Shown here piece by piece: positions 7,801 to 10,129 of a DNA stretch of 10,129 nucleotides. Each line of letters starts with the position of its first letter. The stretch's first letter is position 1. The notes under the pieces are model-generated. The model worked only from the letters and a program-made list of their open reading frames with translations. It searched no databases and was not told the origin of the DNA. The position numbers and the translations under genes are program-made. The DNA comes from Chloroflexota bacterium (GTDB lineage Bacteria > Chloroflexota > Anaerolineae > Fen-1058), in NCBI GenBank assembly GCA_016219235.1, contig JACRBO010000647.1, forward strand, positions 1 to 10,129, read 5' to 3'.

Positions 7801-8548
7801 GCTGGAACACGAGCAAGCCGGTTTTTACGATGCGCATCAAGCCGAAGTCGTGCTGGCGCTGGCCGATCAGGTGGCCGTCGCTTTGGAGAATGCCCGGCTG
7901 TTTACGGAGGCGCAGGGCAAAGCGGTGCTGGAAGAACGCCAGCGGTTGGCACGCGATCTCCATGATTCGGTGACGCAATCGCTGTACAGCCTGACGCTGT
8001 TGGCCGAGGCCGGCCGGCGGCTGATCGATGTGGATGTGCTGCAAGCGGCGCAATATCTCAGCGACATGGGCGAGATCGCGCAGCAATCACTCAAAGAGAT
8101 GCGCCTGCTGGTGTATCAATTGCGGCCGCTGGCGTTGGAGCACGAAGGCTTGCTTGGCGCGCTGCAGGCGCGATTGGATTCCGTCGAAAAACGCGCGGGC
8201 GTTGAAGCGCGGTTCTTGATCGAAGGCAGCCTGGGCAGTTTGCCGCCTATGCTGGAAGAAGGCTTATTCCGCATCGCGCAGGAGGCATTGAACAACGCGC
8301 TGAAGCACGCCGCAGCTCGATCGGTGGTGGTGCGTCTGCGCGGCGGCGATGACGGCCTCACGCTCGAAGTGGCCGACGACGGGCGTGGCTCCGCGTTGCT
8401 GACGAGCGACGTGAAGGGCGGCCTGGGCCTGACCAGCATGAAGGAACGCGTAGCTCAATTGCAGGGCACGTTGACCATCAACTCTGCTCCGGGCCAGGGC
8501 ACACGCGTCGCTGTCGAAGTACCGCACCGTAGCGCAGCGGAAGCGTAG
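4808..8548 (+). CDS. Membrane-anchored histidine kinase with six PAS domains, GAF, HisKA_3, HATPase
   Basis: A 1246-residue NarX/LiaS-class sensor kinase. GGGGGAAG ends two to three bases before the ATG. Two membrane helices (about 19-40 and 60-78) enclose a short external loop of about 18 residues, so sensing is probably cytoplasmic or in the membrane. A coiled coil (83-120) leads to PAS1 about 122-230 (divergent), PAS2 235-352, PAS3 362-480, and PAS4-6 starting at 486, 609 and 732. The last three are a tandem triplication with an exact 123-residue period; ARMHGYT occurs in PAS2, 4, 5 and 6. GAF spans about 865-1033. The phosphoacceptor is His1052 in ARDLHDSVTQ, with DxxxQ (Asp1053, Gln1057). 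HATPase has N box Asn1163, G1 box DDGRG (1190-1194) and G2 box GGLGLTSM (1204-1211). No HAMP domain is seen. The gene has its own promoter and is followed after 22 bases by its regulator. The signal is unknown. Confidence 0.95.
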   Translation: MTDRSESAAYRLIRRPRSGALLAALLTLAILLPLWMLAVNWYRAELLNGDPGQRSLLIFEVGGLIVMTLLAGLAYLAVNRQTSLSQAVQQRTQEITRINQRLEEDLARRQQMEEELRTSESRSQALLNAIPDMMFRLDRAGTFLDYHADASDMALPPEVVIGGNLRQLPAPDGVVDCMLRKIDAALTTRQIQTLEYSLFTVGGPKDFEARMVADGPQEVVAIVRDITERKQAEQSLHRWAHIFEHAEWGVAIGSADGRTLEMMNPAYARMHGYTVEELSSRPIASVYAPGTEHELRALIQHTNETGHGVMESKHVRKDGAIFPVMVDLTAVKDAAGQVLYRVANVQDITERKRSEAELRRSQQQHEQLVNSIDGIVWEGDAQTGLFTFVSPAAERILGYPLEQWLTDRNFWVDRLHPDDRTWVVDYCAAETVALRPHECEYRMLAADGRNVWLRETVTVIAENNRPRLLRGMLIDTTARKQVEEALREREEQYRSIFEASLDGLFINSLDGYIIDVNPAGARMHGYTIEECRGLRSEQLVPPDRLSGLEEFIDRARAGEHFQARGFDRRKDGSTFPVEIVGTRFTLRGQPHAFAAVRDISAQVQAEVALREREEQYRNVFESSLDGLAINDLDGRLVDFNPAMARMHGYTLDEFRHVQPMQFIHPDSLPLFATFMEAVKNGGEYRCRAMDVRKDGSTFHIEVIGTPFTLRGQPHAIAIVRDISAQVEAEEALREREAQYRSIFESVSDGLLIDTIAGEMIDFNPAVARMHGYTVEEFRRIPTIQIIHPDSLHLFQEFVETVKAGREYRCRAVDVRKDGSLFPVEVAGTPITFRGQRHMLAVLHDITTQVQAEQLLEQRVTERTRELSTLLDVSRNVASTLELEPLLGLILDALKVFVDYSSARINTLEGQVLRVRAARGRSRVDRAIGTEFQLSGLVAEEVLIHRRVLVIPDLTSRDDPWAVTFRSEGSANIEAILAHIRSWMGVPLIARGRVIGNLSLEHEQAGFYDAHQAEVVLALADQVAVALENARLFTEAQGKAVLEERQRLARDLHDSVTQSLYSLTLLAEAGRRLIDVDVLQAAQYLSDMGEIAQQSLKEMRLLVYQLRPLALEHEGLLGALQARLDSVEKRAGVEARFLIEGSLGSLPPMLEEGLFRIAQEALNNALKHAAARSVVVRLRGGDDGLTLEVADDGRGSALLTSDVKGGLGLTSMKERVAQLQGTLTINSAPGQGTRVAVEVPHRSAAEA
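6263..7369 (+). repeat. Tandem triplication of a 369-base PAS unit within the second kinase
   Basis: Three in-frame units start at 6263, 6632 and 7001, each opening with CTGCGCGAGCGCGA, and have identical 369-base length with no internal indels. By hand count units 1 and 2 share about 73 of 123 residues, and units 2 and 3 about 76 of 123. This points to duplication followed by divergence, rather than assembly from unrelated PAS domains. Confidence 0.85.
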
Positions 8549-8570
8549 AATTGTTGGATCGGAGGAACTG

Positions 8571-9224
8571 ATGACCGAACGCATTCGTATTCTTATCGCC
8601 GATGATCACGCCGTAGTCCGTCACGGACTGCGCGCCCTGATCACCACCGAGTCTGATCTGGAACTTGTCGGCGAGGCCAGCGACGGCGTCGAAGCCGTCA
8701 AGTTGCACGCCCAGCTGAAACCCGACGTGATGTTGATGGATATGGCGATGCCGCGCAAGACCGGCCTGGAAGCCATCATCGACATCATGCGCTCGAATCC
8801 GCAGGCGCGCATTTTGGTGCTGACCAGCTTCGCCGAAGACGAGCAGGTGTTTCCCGCCATCAAAGCCGGTGCGATCGGGTATCTGCTGAAAGATACCGCG
8901 CCCCGTGAACTCCTGCAGGCGATCCGCGACGTGCATTGCGGCCAGGTCTCACTGCATCCGACGATCGCGCGCAAGCTGGTCGGCGAGTTGAAACGTCCGG
9001 CCGATTTGCCGCCGGTCGAGGATCCGCTCACCGAGCGCGAAGTTCAGGTATTGGCGCTGGTGGCGCGCGGTCTGGCCAATCAGGAGATCGCCGACAAGTT
9101 GTTCATCGGCGAGCGCACCGTGCGCACGCACATCAGCAACATCCTGGGTAAGCTGCATCTGGCCAATCGCACGCAGGCCGCGCTATACGCGCAGCGTGAA
9201 GGGCTGGTGCATCTGGAGATGTAA
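8571..9224 (+). CDS. NarL/LiaR-family response regulator, partner of the six-PAS kinase
   Basis: A 217-residue regulator of normal length: receiver 1-122 and LuxR-type HTH about 152-210. Phosphoacceptor Asp57 lies in LMDMAMPRKTG, with Asp11/Asp12, Thr85 and Lys107 (YLLKDTAP) in place. The HTH is recognisable from LTEREVQVLALVARGLANQE to RTVRTHISNILGKL. The start ATG is preceded at 8561-8565 by GGAGG with a five-base gap. It lies 22 bases behind the kinase, so the two are cotranscribed and form a cognate pair, by inference from position. The closest functional analogues are LiaR/VraR/DevR-type regulators; the target genes cannot be told from this window. Confidence 0.97.
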   Translation: MTERIRILIADDHAVVRHGLRALITTESDLELVGEASDGVEAVKLHAQLKPDVMLMDMAMPRKTGLEAIIDIMRSNPQARILVLTSFAEDEQVFPAIKAGAIGYLLKDTAPRELLQAIRDVHCGQVSLHPTIARKLVGELKRPADLPPVEDPLTEREVQVLALVARGLANQEIADKLFIGERTVRTHISNILGKLHLANRTQAALYAQREGLVHLEM

Positions 9225-9267
9225 CTGGCGCGATGACCGTCGGCTTAAACCGGCGTGGGTTGCAGCA

Positions 9268-9308
9268 CACGCAAGACGGCCACCGCTGCGGCGTGGCCGT
9301 CTTGCGTG
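9268..9308. terminator. Perfect 16-bp hairpin between convergent genes
   Basis: CACGCAAGACGGCCAC (9268-9283) pairs perfectly with 9293-9308 around a nine-base loop. It lies 43 bases after the stop of the second regulator and 14 bases after the stop of the minus-strand gene, the place for a shared bidirectional terminator. Neither side has a T-run, so termination would be non-canonical. Confidence 0.7.
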
Positions 9309-9322
9309 CGAGCCGGACGAGT

Positions 9323-10129
9323 CTAGCGCAGCACCAGCGGCAGGTACAACTTCGCGTTTGTGCTGAGGGCGACCTCTTTCGCGTTCGATGTGAGATTCTC
9401 GGCGTACTTCACGTACCCGATTAATCGATAGTCCCCTTCGGCCACGCCGGTGGTATTCCAATTCGCCGGGAAGGTGATCGACTGCGCGGGCAGCAGATTG
9501 CTGATCGTCTGCGTGAAGATCGCCGTGCGCGTGACACTGCCCGTAGGATACACTTCGATGTAGGCCACGCCGTTGATCGCAACATCACCCGTATTGCTGA
9601 AGACGAGCGAGGCATTGATCGATGCTCCCGGCTTGAAGAACGTGGGCGCGCTGAGCGCGGTTACCGTACCCGATTGGATCCCCAGCGTCACGTCGGCCAC
9701 CGCTGAGTCCATGACGCGCCCCTCACCATCGAGCACGCGCACGCGGATGGCGTAGGCACCCGCCGGGATGCCTGCGCCATCGAACGGCAGCTCGATGTTG
9801 GCCGTGCCGCTGAGCGCGTGGACAGACTTTAGCAGCAGGCCGCTGACCACGTCGCCGGAAGCGGGCTGCACAATCGCCGCGTCGATGAATGTGTCGGCGG
9901 CAGCGCCCGTGTTCTGCAACAGCAGATCGATGCGCCCGTCACCGTTGAGCGGATACGTCGTCTGATCGGTGCTGAGTGAGACGATGCTGATGGGTACGGC
10001 GTAGGTATCGATGTTGAACGTGAAGTCCTGATAGAACTGCACATCGGTGGAGGCCGCGTTGTAGAAGAACGGGTAGACTTTCAAATACAACGTCGTGCTG
10101 CCATCGGCGTTCACATCGATGGACCATCC
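9323..10129 (-). CDS. C-terminal part of secreted protein with CARDB/Ig-like repeats and YLPLVLR end (5' partial)
   Basis: The frame is open to the window edge, so the GTG at 10114 is not the start; about 268 residues are visible, beginning GWSIDVNADGSTTLYLKVYP. Two beta-rich segments of about 90 residues look like CARDB/Ig-like domains. The first has TDQTTYPLNGDGRIDLLLQN and GIPAGAYAIRVRVLD; the second has FFKPGASINASLVFSNTGD and GVAEGDYRLIGYVKY. The N-T-G turns after a beta strand are typical of CARDB folds. The final YLPLVLR is a C-terminal motif I know from many exported Chloroflexota proteins; a role in surface sorting is a guess. The segment before the repeats (VYPFFYN, FYQDFTFNID) resembles the region after the catalytic domain of C25-type or similar secreted proteases, with low certainty. 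Nothing links it to the kinases, and it is convergent to them. Confidence 0.8.
   Translation of the reverse strand, partial: GWSIDVNADGSTTLYLKVYPFFYNAASTDVQFYQDFTFNIDTYAVPISIVSLSTDQTTYPLNGDGRIDLLLQNTGAAADTFIDAAIVQPASGDVVSGLLLKSVHALSGTANIELPFDGAGIPAGAYAIRVRVLDGEGRVMDSAVADVTLGIQSGTVTALSAPTFFKPGASINASLVFSNTGDVAINGVAYIEVYPTGSVTRTAIFTQTISNLLPAQSITFPANWNTTGVAEGDYRLIGYVKYAENLTSNAKEVALSTNAKLYLPLVLR

Overview
The window reads like a high-GC chromosome of a filamentous or environmental Chloroflexota (Chloroflexi). I base this on three things: the very long PAS/GAF sensor kinases paired with NarL/LuxR-type regulators, the typical secreted-protein C-terminus ending in YLPLVLR, and the codon and GC style. 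This is inference; there is no rRNA or other phylogenetic marker in the window.

Layout from left to right. (1) 1-2673 (+): the 3' part of a soluble-looking multi-sensor histidine kinase (PAS-GAF-PAS-GAF-HisKA_3-HATPase) whose 5' end lies outside the window. It overlaps by 26 bases its response regulator at 2648-3295 (+). (2) 3296-3501: a short intergenic region with a strong hairpin, three TTTYYACG motifs spaced 32-34 bases apart, and a good sigma70-like promoter. (3) 3502-4362 (+): a 286-residue protein that is clearly the N-terminal half of an IS1182/IS5-type transposase. It has lost the first catalytic Asp and the whole remaining DDE domain, yet has an intact frame, a ribosome binding site and its own promoter. 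(4) 4360-4592: a chain of inverted repeats, two of them long, starting exactly at the stop codon of that gene. The rest of the 445-base gene-free stretch holds a promoter (4643-4671) and a leader with a hairpin. (5) 4808-8548 (+): a 1246-residue membrane-anchored hybrid-sensing kinase with six PAS domains, three of them a 123-residue tandem triplication, then GAF, HisKA_3 and HATPase. Its regulator follows at 8571-9224 (+). (6) 9268-9308: a 16-bp perfect hairpin between convergent genes. (7) 9323-10129 (-): the C-terminal part of a secreted protein with CARDB/Ig-like repeats, open at the window edge.

How the genes fit together: two complete NarL-type two-component systems, both with DxxxQ phosphatase-type kinases, flank the transposase-derived gene. 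The most interesting unit is the middle one. A probably non-catalytic, transposase-derived DNA-binding protein sits behind a promoter that carries regularly spaced operator-like repeats just downstream of a LuxR-type regulator, and it is followed at once by long inverted repeats that could be its binding sites or a structured RNA. That this is one regulatory module is my inference; the individual sequence signals are visible.
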